Part shown: in pieces, positions 56,108 to 64,000 of the stretch
How positions within the stretch are numbered: the first letter of the stretch is position 1
Layout of the letters: each line of letters begins with the position of its first letter
NCBI RefSeq assembly: GCF_011043735.1
Contig: NZ_JAAKGV010000010.1
Location: 1-64,000 of the forward strand
DNA: 64,000 bases
Reading direction: 5' to 3'
Source: Methylobacterium sp. DB0501
GTDB lineage: Bacteria; Pseudomonadota; Alphaproteobacteria; Rhizobiales; Beijerinckiaceae
Position numbers and translations under genes: made by a program
The notes under the pieces: generated by a model
What the model was told of the DNA's origin: nothing
The model's input: the letters and a program-made list of their open reading frames with translations, nothing else
Database searches by the model: none

Positions 56108-59100
56108 ATGCATCTCCTGCGCATCGATACGGTGTCCCTCGACGAGGGCGAGGCGGCGGTCGATCTGGGCCAGGCGCCCGGCGACGTCGTGGCCCTGTCC
56201 TTCACCGATTCCGACCTCGCCGGGCTCGCCGGCGCCCAGAGCGCGATGCCGGCCGACTGGCCGAGCCTGCGCCTCGCCAAGCTCGCGCAGCTGCGCCACC
56301 CGCTCTCGGTCGATCTCTATGCCGATGCGGTGATCGCCCGCGCCCGCTTCGTGCTGGTGCGCTGCCTCGGCGGGCTCGATTACTGGCGCTACGGCGTCGA
56401 GCGGCTGGCCGAGACCTGCCGGGCGCGGCAGATCCCGCTCGCGGTCCTGCCGGGGGACGACCGGCCGGATCCGCGCCTCGACGCCGTCTCGACGGTGGCG
56501 CCGGAGCTGCTCGCCACCCTCGACGCCTATTTCCGCGCCGGCGGGCCCGACAACCTGCGCCGGCTCCTGACGCGGATCGCCGCCGAGCTCGGCCGGCCGG
56601 TGGCGCCGGAGCCGCCGCGCGCCCTGCCGCGGGGCTTCGCCTGGTGTCCCGGCTGCGGGCCCGTCGCGGACCTGCACCCCGCCTCGCCCCTGCCCCGCGC
56701 CCTGGTGCTGGTCTACCGCTCGGCGATTCTCGGCGGCGACACCGCGCCGGCCGCCGCCCTGGCGGCGGCCCTGTGGGAGCGGGGCCTCGCCCCCACCATC
56801 GTGGCGGTGGCCAGCCTCAAGGACCCCGAGGCGGTCGCCGTGGTGCGGCAGGCTGTCGCCGCGCATCGCCCCGCCATCATCGTCGCCGCCACCGCCTTCT
56901 CGGCCCGGGACGATGCCGGCTTCGTCCTCGACGCCGCCGACTGCCCGGTGATCCAGGCCTTCACGGTCGGATCGGGCCGCGAGGCCTGGGCCGCCTCGGC
57001 CCGCGGGCTCAACGCCGCCGACCTCGCCATGCAGGTGGCGTTGCCGGAATTCGACGGGCGGCTCGCCGGCTTCCCCATCTCCCACAAGGAAGAGGCGCCG
57101 GAGGTCGAGGGGTATCGCGAGCGCAGGGCCGTGCCGGATTTCGCCGGCATCGGCGCCACCGCCGACCGCGCCGCCGCCTGGGCCCGCCTCGCGGCGATCC
57201 CGCGGGCGCGGCGCCGCCTGGCTCTCGTCCTGTCCGACTATCCGGCGCGCGGCGGCCGGGCCGGCTTCGCGGTCGGGCTCGACACGCCGGCGAGCACGAC
57301 GGCGATCCTCGCTCTCCTGCGGCGCGAGGGCTACGCCGTCTCCGACATCCCGGAACCCGACGCGCTGATGCGCCGGCTCACCGAGGGGGACGAGACCCTG
57401 TCGGTGCCGCTCGCCGCCTACGAGGCCTGGCGCGCCCGGCTGCCCGAGGCGGCCCGCGCGGCGCTCCTCGCCGAGTGGGGCGCGCCCGGGGACGACCCGG
57501 CCTGCCGCGACGGCGCCTTCCGGTTCCGGGTCGTGCGGGCCGGACAGGTCCTGGTGGCGCTCCAGCCCGACCGCGGCCACAAGGGCGACCGCAAGGCCGG
57601 CTATCACGATCCCGACGCGGTGCCGGCCCACGCCTACCTCGCCTTCCACCTCGCCTTGCGTCGAGGCAGCGATGCGCTGATCCATCTCGGCACCCACGGG
57701 ACCACCGAGTGGCTGCCCGGCAAGGCGGTGGCGCTCTCCCCCGCCTGCTGGCCGGCGCTGGCCGTCGGGGCGCTGCCGGTGGTCTATCCGTTCATCGTCG
57801 ACGATCCCGGCGAGGCGGCGCCGGCCAAGCGCCGCCTCGGCGCGGTCACGATCGGCCACCTCCCGCCAGAGACCGCCGCGGCCGGCCTCGACCCCGCGGC
57901 CGCGACCCTGCGCGAGCTGGTCGAGGAATATTCCGCCGCCACGGTGCTCGATCCGCGCCGGGCGACCCTGATCGCCCGCGGGATCCTGGAGCGGGCCGAG
58001 GAGGCGGGCCTGCTCGCGGCGGCCGGGATCGACCGGGCCACGGCGATGCCGGACGCGCTCGCCGCCCTCGACGCGCATCTGTGCGACCTCGCCGAGGTGA
58101 CGATGCGCGACGGGCTGCACGTCTTCGGCGAGGGGCCCGCCGCCCATCCCGCATGCGGCCCGGCGGAGCGGGCGGGATTGCTCGCCGCCCTCGACGGCCG
58201 CTTCGTGCCGCCGGGTCCCGCCGGTTCGCCGGCCCGCGGCCGGGCCGACGTGCTGCCGACGGGGCGCAACCTCGCCACCCTCGATCCCCGCGCCCTGCCG
58301 ACCCGGGCCGCCGCGATGCTGGGCGAGAGGGCCGCCGCGGAGGTGGTGCGCCGCTACCTGCAGGACGAGGGCGAGTATCCGGCCCGGCTGGTGATGGATC
58401 TCTGGGCCTCGCCCACCCTACGCACCGGCGGCGAGGACGTGGCGCAGGCGCTGGCGCTCATGGGCGTGCGCCCGACCTGGGACCATGCCTCGACGCGGGT
58501 GACCGGCTTCGAGGTGTTGCCGCTCGCACTCCTCGACCGGCCGCGGATCGACGTGACGGTGCGGGTCTCCGGCGCCTTCCGCGACACCTTCCCGGACACG
58601 CTGGCGCTCCTCGACCGCGCCGCCCGGGCGGTCGCCGCCCGCGAGGAGGATGATGCGGAGAACCCGCTGGCGGCGGCCCGCCGCCGCGGCGAGGCGCCGG
58701 CGCGGGTCTTCGGCGCGGCACCGGGGCGCTACGGCGCCGGCACCGCGGCGCTCGCCCTCGACGGGCGCTGGACGGAGCGCCGCGACCTCGCCCTCGCCTA
58801 TCTCGACGCCACCGCGGAGGCCGCGGGCGCCGGCGACGCCGACTTCGCCGCCCGGGTCGCCGCCGCCGACGCCTTTCTCCACGCCTTCGACGTCGCCGAG
58901 CGCGACCTCCTCGACGGCGATGCCGGCGCCGACGCGATGGGGGGATTCTCCGCCGCCGCCGCCTCGCTCGGCGCCGCGCCCGTCCTCTACAGCCTCGATA
59001 CCAGTCGCCCCGAGGCGCCCCGGGCCCGCACCGCCCGCGAGGACGTCGCCCGGCTGGTGCGCGGCCGCCTCGCCCATCCGCGCTGGATCGCCGCGCAGCT

Positions 59101-59374
59101 CCGCCACGGCTGGCGCGGCGCGCAGGAGCTGGCGCAGGGGCTCGATGCGGTCTTCGTGATGGCCGCCGCCACCGACGCGGTGCCGGATGCCGAGATCGAC
59201 CGGCTCTACGACGCCTATCTCGGCGATCCCGACGTGCTGGCGGCGATCGAGGCAGCCAATCCGGGCGTCGCGCAGGCCTTGCGCGACCGCTTCGCCGACT
59301 TGCGCGACCGCGGCCTGTGGCGCAGCCGGCGCAACTCGCTGGCCGCCCTCGAATCCCGCGAGGCCGCCGAATGA
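56108..59374 (+). CDS. cobN: Cobaltochelatase subunit CobN
   Basis: 1,088 residues, full length for the shorter CobN class. Motifs include HLGTHGTTEWLPGKAVAL, the PVVYPFIVDDPGEAAPAKRR segment, RTGGEDVAQALALMGV, and RVSGAFRDTFPDTL, typical of the CobN/BchH large subunit. With CobS and CobT it inserts Co2+ into hydrogenobyrinic acid diamide in the aerobic route. It follows the Uma2 gene and overlaps cobG by 4 bp. Confidence 0.97.
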   Translation: MHLLRIDTVSLDEGEAAVDLGQAPGDVVALSFTDSDLAGLAGAQSAMPADWPSLRLAKLAQLRHPLSVDLYADAVIARARFVLVRCLGGLDYWRYGVERLAETCRARQIPLAVLPGDDRPDPRLDAVSTVAPELLATLDAYFRAGGPDNLRRLLTRIAAELGRPVAPEPPRALPRGFAWCPGCGPVADLHPASPLPRALVLVYRSAILGGDTAPAAALAAALWERGLAPTIVAVASLKDPEAVAVVRQAVAAHRPAIIVAATAFSARDDAGFVLDAADCPVIQAFTVGSGREAWAASARGLNAADLAMQVALPEFDGRLAGFPISHKEEAPEVEGYRERRAVPDFAGIGATADRAAAWARLAAIPRARRRLALVLSDYPARGGRAGFAVGLDTPASTTAILALLRREGYAVSDIPEPDALMRRLTEGDETLSVPLAAYEAWRARLPEAARAALLAEWGAPGDDPACRDGAFRFRVVRAGQVLVALQPDRGHKGDRKAGYHDPDAVPAHAYLAFHLALRRGSDALIHLGTHGTTEWLPGKAVALSPACWPALAVGALPVVYPFIVDDPGEAAPAKRRLGAVTIGHLPPETAAAGLDPAAATLRELVEEYSAATVLDPRRATLIARGILERAEEAGLLAAAGIDRATAMPDALAALDAHLCDLAEVTMRDGLHVFGEGPAAHPACGPAERAGLLAALDGRFVPPGPAGSPARGRADVLPTGRNLATLDPRALPTRAAAMLGERAAAEVVRRYLQDEGEYPARLVMDLWASPTLRTGGEDVAQALALMGVRPTWDHASTRVTGFEVLPLALLDRPRIDVTVRVSGAFRDTFPDTLALLDRAARAVAAREEDDAENPLAAARRRGEAPARVFGAAPGRYGAGTAALALDGRWTERRDLALAYLDATAEAAGAGDADFAARVAAADAFLHAFDVAERDLLDGDAGADAMGGFSAAAASLGAAPVLYSLDTSRPEAPRARTAREDVARLVRGRLAHPRWIAAQLRHGWRGAQELAQGLDAVFVMAAATDAVPDAEIDRLYDAYLGDPDVLAAIEAANPGVAQALRDRFADLRDRGLWRSRRNSLAALESREAAE

Positions 59375-60801
59375 GCCCCGCTCCCGTCATGCCGGCGCCT
59401 CGCCGCGGCTGGTGCCCGGGCCTCGCCCGGCCGATGCCGACCGGCGACGGCCTGCTGGTGCGCCTCCACCCGGTCGCCGGCCGCCTGACGGCCGTTCAGG
59501 CGCGGGCCGCGGCGCGGGCGGCGCGGGAGGGCGGCAACGGCCTCCTCGACGTGACCGCCCGGGGCAACCTGCAGATCCGCGGCGTGACGGCGCAGAGCCA
59601 TGCCCGGGTGGCGGCGGTTCTGGCCGGGTCCGGCCTGGGCGACGTGCGCCATGACGGTGGGCCGCAGCGCCTGACGCTCAACGGACCGCTCGCCGGGACC
59701 GAGTGCCGCGCCGTCGTCGCGGCCGTCGAGGCGATCGGCCGTGAGGTGATGGGCCTTCCGGCCAAGACCCTGGTGGCGGTGGAGGACGAGGCCGGCGCGC
59801 TTGGCCCGGTCGAGGCGGACCTGTGGGTGCGGATCACCGGCGCGTTCCCCTCCCCCCTGTGGGCAGGGGTCAGGGGTGGGGGCGGCGCAGGAGGCACCGC
59901 CCAGCTCGACGCGGCACCACCCCCACCCATAGCCCCTCCCCCCTGTGGGGAGGGGAAGCGCGCTCCCTTGGACCGGGGTCCATGCGGAGCGGTAGCCGTA
60001 GACGCGGCGGCGCAGGACGGAGAGAGCGCCCTGCCCGCGCTCCAACTCGCCGTCGCGACGCCGGACGGCCCGCTCTGGCTCGCGCCGCTCCCCGCCGGAG
60101 CCACCTTCGCCATCCTGCGCGTTCTACTGACCCGCCTCGCCATCTCAGGCGCCCGCCGCATGCGCGCGCTCGCCAACGACCAACGTGCCACCCTCCTGGC
60201 GGATCTCACCACCGGCGAAGGGCCTCCGGGGAGCGTCGCCGTACCCGCCGGCCTGCACGGCCGCACGCTCCTCGCCGACTTCCCCTTCGGCCGCTGCGAC
60301 GCCGCCCTCCTCGACCGCCTCGCCGGCTGGAGCGAGAGCCACGGCGACGGTCATCTCGGCCTGACGCCGAATCGCGGCGTCGCGCTGGTCGGCCGCGACG
60401 ACGCCACCGCCGAAGCCCTGCGCGACGAAGCCGAGGCCGCCGGCCTGATCGTCGATCCCGCCGATCCGCGCCGGGCGGTCGCCGCCTGCCCGGGGGCGCC
60501 CGCCTGCGCCTCCGGCGGCACGCCGGCGCAAGCGGATGCGCCGCGCCTCGCCGCCGCCTTCGCGCACCTCGCGAGGCTCGGCGCCACCGCCCATGTCTCG
60601 GGCTGCCCGAAGGGCTGCGCCCATCCGGGTCCCGCCACCCTCACGCTGGTCGGCCGCGCGGATGGCCGCTACGGGGTGGTGCCGCAGTGCCACGCCGGCA
60701 CCGAGACCGGTCTCGTCCTGACTTTCGGTGCCGTGCTGGAGCGGTTAGAGAGCACACGAGTCCCCCACGACGTGAGAGACGCATTCCGGGAGCCCGCATG
60801 A
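59371..60801 (+). CDS. cobG: Precorrin-3B synthase, carrying an in-frame palindromic insertion
   Basis: 476 residues. N-terminal ferredoxin-like half (LDVTARGNLQIRGV), C-terminal half with siroheme/4Fe-4S-type cysteines: ACPGAPAC and SGCPKGCAHPG. CobG converts precorrin-3A to precorrin-3B using O2. Residues ~158-198 (FPSPLWAGVRGGGG... to ...PPPCGEGKR) are encoded by an intergenic-type palindromic repeat and do not look like CobG. The frame stays open, so the enzyme may tolerate it in a linker between the two halves. Confidence 0.9.
   Translation: MSPAPVMPAPRRGWCPGLARPMPTGDGLLVRLHPVAGRLTAVQARAAARAAREGGNGLLDVTARGNLQIRGVTAQSHARVAAVLAGSGLGDVRHDGGPQRLTLNGPLAGTECRAVVAAVEAIGREVMGLPAKTLVAVEDEAGALGPVEADLWVRITGAFPSPLWAGVRGGGGAGGTAQLDAAPPPPIAPPPCGEGKRAPLDRGPCGAVAVDAAAQDGESALPALQLAVATPDGPLWLAPLPAGATFAILRVLLTRLAISGARRMRALANDQRATLLADLTTGEGPPGSVAVPAGLHGRTLLADFPFGRCDAALLDRLAGWSESHGDGHLGLTPNRGVALVGRDDATAEALRDEAEAAGLIVDPADPRRAVAACPGAPACASGGTPAQADAPRLAAAFAHLARLGATAHVSGCPKGCAHPGPATLTLVGRADGRYGVVPQCHAGTETGLVLTFGAVLERLESTRVPHDVRDAFREPA
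59841..59962. repeat. Palindromic element inside cobG
   Basis: About 122 bp with inverted arms of ~42 bp: the left starts CGCGTTCCCCTCCCC, the right ends GGGGAGGGGAAGCGCG, and GGGGTGGGGG/CCCCCACCC lie further in. Its centre encodes Gly/Ala-rich and Pro-rich residues. Such CTCCCC/GGGGAG repeats elsewhere in this window are intergenic. Confidence 0.8.
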
Positions 60802-61430
60802 ACCCGCGCCTCGATTACATCCGCGACGGCGCCGCCATCTACGCGCGCTCCTTCGCCATGATCCGCGCCGAATCCGACCTCGCGCGCTTCCACGGTGCCG
60901 CCGAGCGGGTGGCGGTACGGATGATCCATGCCTGCGGCATGACCGACCTGCCCGCCGACATCGACCTGTCGCCGGACTTCGCCGAGGCCGCTGAGGCGGC
61001 CCTGCGCCGCGGCGCCCCGATCCTGTGCGACGCCCGCATGGTCGCCGACGGGGTGACCCGGGCGCGGCTGCCGGCCGGCAACGAGGTGGTCTGCACCCTC
61101 TCCGACCCGCGGGTGCCGGACCTGGCGAAGACCCTCGACACCACCCGTACCGCCGCCGCGATGGAATTGTGGCGCGACCGGCTCGCCGGCTCGGTCGTCG
61201 CCGTCGGCAACGCCCCGACCGCCCTGTTCCGCCTGCTCGAGATGCTGGACGAGGGCGTGGCGCCTCCGGCGGCGGTGATCGGCGTGCCGGTCGGCTTCGT
61301 CGGCGCGGCGGAATCGAAGGATGCGCTCGCGGCGGACGGACGGGTGCCGTTCCTGGTGGTGCGCGGCCGGCGCGGCGGCAGTGCCATGGCGGCGGCGGCG
61401 GTCAACGCGCTGGCCAACGAGGTCGAGTGA
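60798..61430 (+). CDS. cobH: Precorrin-8X methylmutase
   Basis: 210 residues. Motifs are YIRDGAAIYARSFAMIRAE, MIHACGMTDLPADI with the catalytic His, DARMVADGVTR and VIGVPVGFVGAAESKDAL. It moves the C-11 methyl group to C-12 to give hydrogenobyrinate. Overlaps cobG (4 bp) and cobI (1 bp, TGATG). Confidence 0.96.
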   Translation: MNPRLDYIRDGAAIYARSFAMIRAESDLARFHGAAERVAVRMIHACGMTDLPADIDLSPDFAEAAEAALRRGAPILCDARMVADGVTRARLPAGNEVVCTLSDPRVPDLAKTLDTTRTAAAMELWRDRLAGSVVAVGNAPTALFRLLEMLDEGVAPPAAVIGVPVGFVGAAESKDALAADGRVPFLVVRGRRGGSAMAAAAVNALANEVE

Positions 61431-62221
61431 TGGACGGCCCGTCCGACTTCCCGGCATCCGATCCGGCCGAGAGCCCCTCCGCGCTCCGCGCCGCCGTCAC
61501 CGGCACGCTCTACGGCGTCGGCATGGGGCCCGGCGACCCGGATTACCTCACCGTGCGGGCGGTGCGGGTGCTGGAGCGCGCCCACCACCTGGTGCATTTC
61601 TGCAAGGCCGGCAAGCGCGGCAATGCCCGTACCATCGCCGACGCGGTGGTGCAGGATGCAGCCCGAGAATGGCCGCTGCCCTACCCCTACACCACCGAAC
61701 TGCACCCCGAGGATCCGGCCTACGTCGCGGCGCTCGCCGGCTTCTACGACGAGGCGGCCAAGGATCTCGCCGCGGTGCTGGAGGCCGGGCGCGACGTCGC
61801 GATCCTGTCGGAGGGCGATCCGTTCTTCTACGGCTCGTTCATGCATCTGTGGCGGCGCCTGAAGGACCGCTTCCCGGTCGAGGTGGTGCCGGGCGTCACC
61901 GGCATGTCGGGCTGCTGGACGAGGGCCAACACCCCGATCACCTGGGGCGACGACGTGCTGACGGTGCTCCCCGCCACCCTGCCGCACGCCACGCTGGTCG
62001 AGCGTCTCGCGCGCACCGACGCCGCCGTGGTGATGAAGCTCGGCCGCCACCTGCCGAAGGTGCGCGCGGCCCTGACCGAGGCCGGGTTGATCGGCCGGGC
62101 GGTCTATGTCGAGCGCGGCACCATGGCGGGCGAGACCGTGACGCCGCTCGCCGCGAAGCCGGACGACCGGGCGCCCTACTTCTCGATGGTGCTGGTGCCG
62201 GGCGAGGGCCGCCGGCCGTGA
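61430..62221 (+). CDS. cobI: Precorrin-2 C20-methyltransferase
   Basis: 263 residues. The SAM-binding tetrapyrrole methylase motifs are LYGVGMGPGDPDYLTVRAVR, AILSEGDPFFYGSFMHL, VVPGVTGMSGCW and VYVERGTMAGETVTPL. Makes precorrin-3A. Overlaps cobH by one base and cobJ by four. Confidence 0.95.
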   Translation: MDGPSDFPASDPAESPSALRAAVTGTLYGVGMGPGDPDYLTVRAVRVLERAHHLVHFCKAGKRGNARTIADAVVQDAAREWPLPYPYTTELHPEDPAYVAALAGFYDEAAKDLAAVLEAGRDVAILSEGDPFFYGSFMHLWRRLKDRFPVEVVPGVTGMSGCWTRANTPITWGDDVLTVLPATLPHATLVERLARTDAAVVMKLGRHLPKVRAALTEAGLIGRAVYVERGTMAGETVTPLAAKPDDRAPYFSMVLVPGEGRRP

Positions 62222-62973
62222 GCGGATCCGTCACGGTGATCGGCCTCGGCCCCGGCGATTTCCGCTATCTCACGCCGGCCGCCTCCGACGCCCTCGACGC
62301 GGCGCAGGACCTGATCGGCTACTTTCCCTACGTCGCCCGGGTGCCGGAGCGGACGGGCCTCGTGCGCCATGCCAGCGACAACCGGGTCGAGGTCGATCGC
62401 GCCCGCCACGCCCTGGAGCTCGCCGCGTCCGGCCGGCGGGTCGCGGTGGTGTCGGGCGGCGATCCCGGGGTCTTCGCCATGGCGGCGGCCGTGTTCGAGG
62501 CGCTGGAGGCCGGCGATCCGGCCTGGCGGGCCCTCACCGTCACGGTCGAGCCCGGCATCACCGCGATGCTGGCGGCGGCGGCCCGGGTCGGCGCGCCGCT
62601 CGGCGGCGATTTCTGCGCCATCTCGCTGTCGGACAACCTGAAGCCCTGGAAGGTCATCACCGCCCGGCTCGGCGCCGTGCTGGCCGCCGACCTCGTCGTC
62701 GCGCTCTACAACCCGATCTCGCGGGCCCGGCCCTGGCAGCTCGACGCGGCGCTCACGCTCGCCTCCGAGCACCGCGCGCCCGACACGCCGGTGATCCTCG
62801 CCCGGGCCGTCGGCCGGCCGGACGAGGCGATCCGGGTCCTGGGGCTCGCCGAGGCGCGCGAGGCCGAAGCCGACATGGCGACCCTGGTGATGATCGGGGC
62901 GAGCGCGACCCGGCTGATCCCGCGCGAGGGCGGGGCGCCCTTCGTCTACACGCCGCGATCGGTCGGCCGATGA
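62218..62973 (+). CDS. cobJ: Precorrin-3B C17-methyltransferase
   Basis: 251 residues, GTG start overlapping the cobI stop. VTVIGLGPGDFRYLTPAA, VAVVSGGDPGVFAMAAAVFE, GDFCAISLSDNLKPW and ADLVVALYNPISRARPWQ identify CobJ, the ring-contracting methyltransferase. Its last 28 bp overlap the 3' end of the convergent cobK. Confidence 0.95.
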   Translation: MSGSVTVIGLGPGDFRYLTPAASDALDAAQDLIGYFPYVARVPERTGLVRHASDNRVEVDRARHALELAASGRRVAVVSGGDPGVFAMAAAVFEALEAGDPAWRALTVTVEPGITAMLAAAARVGAPLGGDFCAISLSDNLKPWKVITARLGAVLAADLVVALYNPISRARPWQLDAALTLASEHRAPDTPVILARAVGRPDEAIRVLGLAEAREAEADMATLVMIGASATRLIPREGGAPFVYTPRSVGR

Positions 62974-63701
62974 GCGTCGAGCCAGGCCAGGGCCTCCCGG
63001 GCGTCCGACACCCGCGCCACCTCCGGCAGGAGGGGCTGGCGCACGATCACCACCGGCAGGTGCAGGGCGCGCGCCGCCGCGATCTTGCCGTAGGTCGCGA
63101 GCCCGCCGGAATTCTTGGTCACCAGCACCTCGACGCCGTGGCGGCGCATCGTGTCGGCTTCCTGCGCCTCGTCGAACGGTCCGCGGGCCTCGATCGCCGT
63201 CACGTCGATCCCCGGCAGCGCATCGCCGACCGGTTCGATGGTGCGCACGAGGTAGCGGTGCCGGGGGGCCGCCGCGAAGGCGGCGAGTTCCAGGCGCCCG
63301 ACGGTCAGGAACACCCGGCGCGGCGCCGCGCCGAGGGCCGGCACGCACGCGGCCACGCTGTCGACCTCGCACCACGCGTCGCCGGGCTGGCGGGTCCAGG
63401 CCGGGCGCCGGATGGCGAGGAGCGGCACGCCGGTCGCCCGGCTCGCCGAAGCGGCGTTGCCGGAGATGACTTTCGCAAAGGGGTGGGTGGCATCGATCAG
63501 AGCGGCGACGCGGTGCTCGCGCAGGTAGGCGGCGAGCCCGTCGGCACCGCCGAAGCCGCCGATGCGGGTGCGCACCGGCAGGGCGAGGGGCGACGCGGTG
63601 CGTCCGGCGAGCGACAGGGTGACGTCGTGATCCGGCCGGTCGGCGACGAGCCGGACCAGGCCGGCGGCCTCGGTGGTGCCGCCCAGGATGAGGATGCGCA
63701 T
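62946..63701 (-). CDS. cobK: Precorrin-6A reductase
   Basis: 251 residues. MRILILGGTTEAAGLVRLV (NADPH fold), LSLAGRTASP, RIGGFGGADGLAAYLRE, DATHPFAKVISGNAA and VTKNSGGLATYGKI are the CobK marks. It reduces precorrin-6A. The gene is opposite to the rest of the operon; its 3' end overlaps cobJ by 28 bp and its start codon overlaps the cobL start codon on the other strand. Confidence 0.95.
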   Translation of the reverse strand: MRILILGGTTEAAGLVRLVADRPDHDVTLSLAGRTASPLALPVRTRIGGFGGADGLAAYLREHRVAALIDATHPFAKVISGNAASASRATGVPLLAIRRPAWTRQPGDAWCEVDSVAACVPALGAAPRRVFLTVGRLELAAFAAAPRHRYLVRTIEPVGDALPGIDVTAIEARGPFDEAQEADTMRRHGVEVLVTKNSGGLATYGKIAAARALHLPVVIVRQPLLPEVARVSDAREALAWLDAHRPTDRGV

Positions 63702-64000
63702 GACCGCCTTCTCGCCTGAGGCTCCGCCGGTGTCGAGCGTGGCCCCCTGGCTGTTCGTCGTCGGCATCGGCGAGGACGGCCGGTCCGGCCTCTCGCCCGC
63801 CGCGACGGCGGCCCTCGACGGGGCCGGACTGGTGGTCGGCGGGCGCCGGCACCTGGAACTCGCCGCGCCGCTCGCCGCCGAGACCCTGGCCTGGCCGAGC
63901 CCCCTCACCGATGCCTATCCGGCGATCCTCGCCCGGCGCGGGCAGCCGACCTGCGTGCTCGCCACCGGCGACCCGTTCCATTACGGCGTCGGCGCGGAAC
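63700..64000 (+). CDS. cobL: Precorrin-6Y methyltransferase/decarboxylase, 5' part
   Basis: The first 100 codons are visible; the gene runs off the right edge. LFVVGIGEDGRSGLSPAA, VVGGRRHLELAAPLAAETLAWPSPL and LATGDPFHYGVGAE are the CbiE half of CobL. ATG 63700 has GAGGA five bases upstream; GTG 63730 is an alternative. CobL methylates C-5 and C-15 and decarboxylates. Confidence 0.9.
   Translation, partial: MTAFSPEAPPVSSVAPWLFVVGIGEDGRSGLSPAATAALDGAGLVVGGRRHLELAAPLAAETLAWPSPLTDAYPAILARRGQPTCVLATGDPFHYGVGAE

Overview
The window is GC-rich, densely coding chromosome from an alphaproteobacterium of the Hyphomicrobiales, most likely Methylobacterium or a close relative. This is inferred from the very high third-position GC, the combination of a growth-pole-type giant coiled-coil protein, acdS with a divergent Lrp-type regulator, aerobic (cob) cobalamin genes, and the argS-SPOR-nagZ-scpAB-tatABC and yajC-secD-secF neighbourhoods. 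No insertion sequence, phage, CRISPR array, rRNA or tRNA was recognised.

Layout. 1-6 kb: 3' part of a giant repeat protein built of 11-residue units, then a strong terminator. 6-9.6 kb: a small secreted protein, a DUF1489 protein, a CheZ-like phosphatase and an MFS transporter. 9.6-13.6 kb: an Mla/MCE lipid-transport operon (STAS-MlaE permease, ATPase, MCE protein, auxiliary lipoprotein). 13.9-17.3 kb (minus): XRE-cupin regulator, thiD, thiE and a DMT exporter. 17.6-23.1 kb: metallophosphoesterase and glycosyltransferase pair, DUF488, GH25 lipoprotein, and divergent acdS/acdR. 23.3-31.2 kb: uvrA, an outer-membrane-type protein, an HtrA-like protein that has lost its catalytic triad, a DUF1127 micro-protein and trmFO. 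31.4-35.8 kb (minus): yajC-secD-secF followed by homologues of the mitochondrial complex I assembly factors NDUFAF3 and NDUFAF6. 36-41.8 kb: a DUF815 ATPase, then (minus) serS-surE-pcm and a LysM/LytM lipoprotein. 42-50.3 kb: argS, SPOR protein, nagZ, scpA, scpB, tatABC. 50.4-51.3 kb (minus): a TyrA-type dehydrogenase preceded by a candidate Tyr-Tyr leader peptide and alternative hairpins. 51.4-64 kb: a cobalamin locus, with cobO-cobU on the minus strand and, divergently, a cobalamin riboswitch, cbtB-cbtA, DUF1636, cobW, a Uma2-type nuclease gene, cobN-cobG-cobH-cobI-cobJ, an antisense-oriented cobK and the start of cobL.

How the genes work together. The right-hand block is a near-complete cobalt-uptake and corrin-ring pathway: CbtAB for uptake, CobW and CobN for cobalt insertion, CobG/H/I/J/K/L for ring contraction and methylation, CobO and CobU for adenosylation and nucleotide-loop activation. 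The middle is envelope and export housekeeping (Sec, Tat, LytM, SPOR, NagZ, Mla) mixed with translation and chromosome-segregation genes.

Non-coding structure: three copies of a ~150-bp nested palindrome in intergenic regions, two copies of a shorter palindrome, a third palindromic element lying in frame inside cobG, and four short tandem duplications at or next to stop codons. The most interesting regulatory signal is the putative Tyr leader/attenuator at 51199-51342. Most of the window is conserved core genome; the unusual points are listed as findings.
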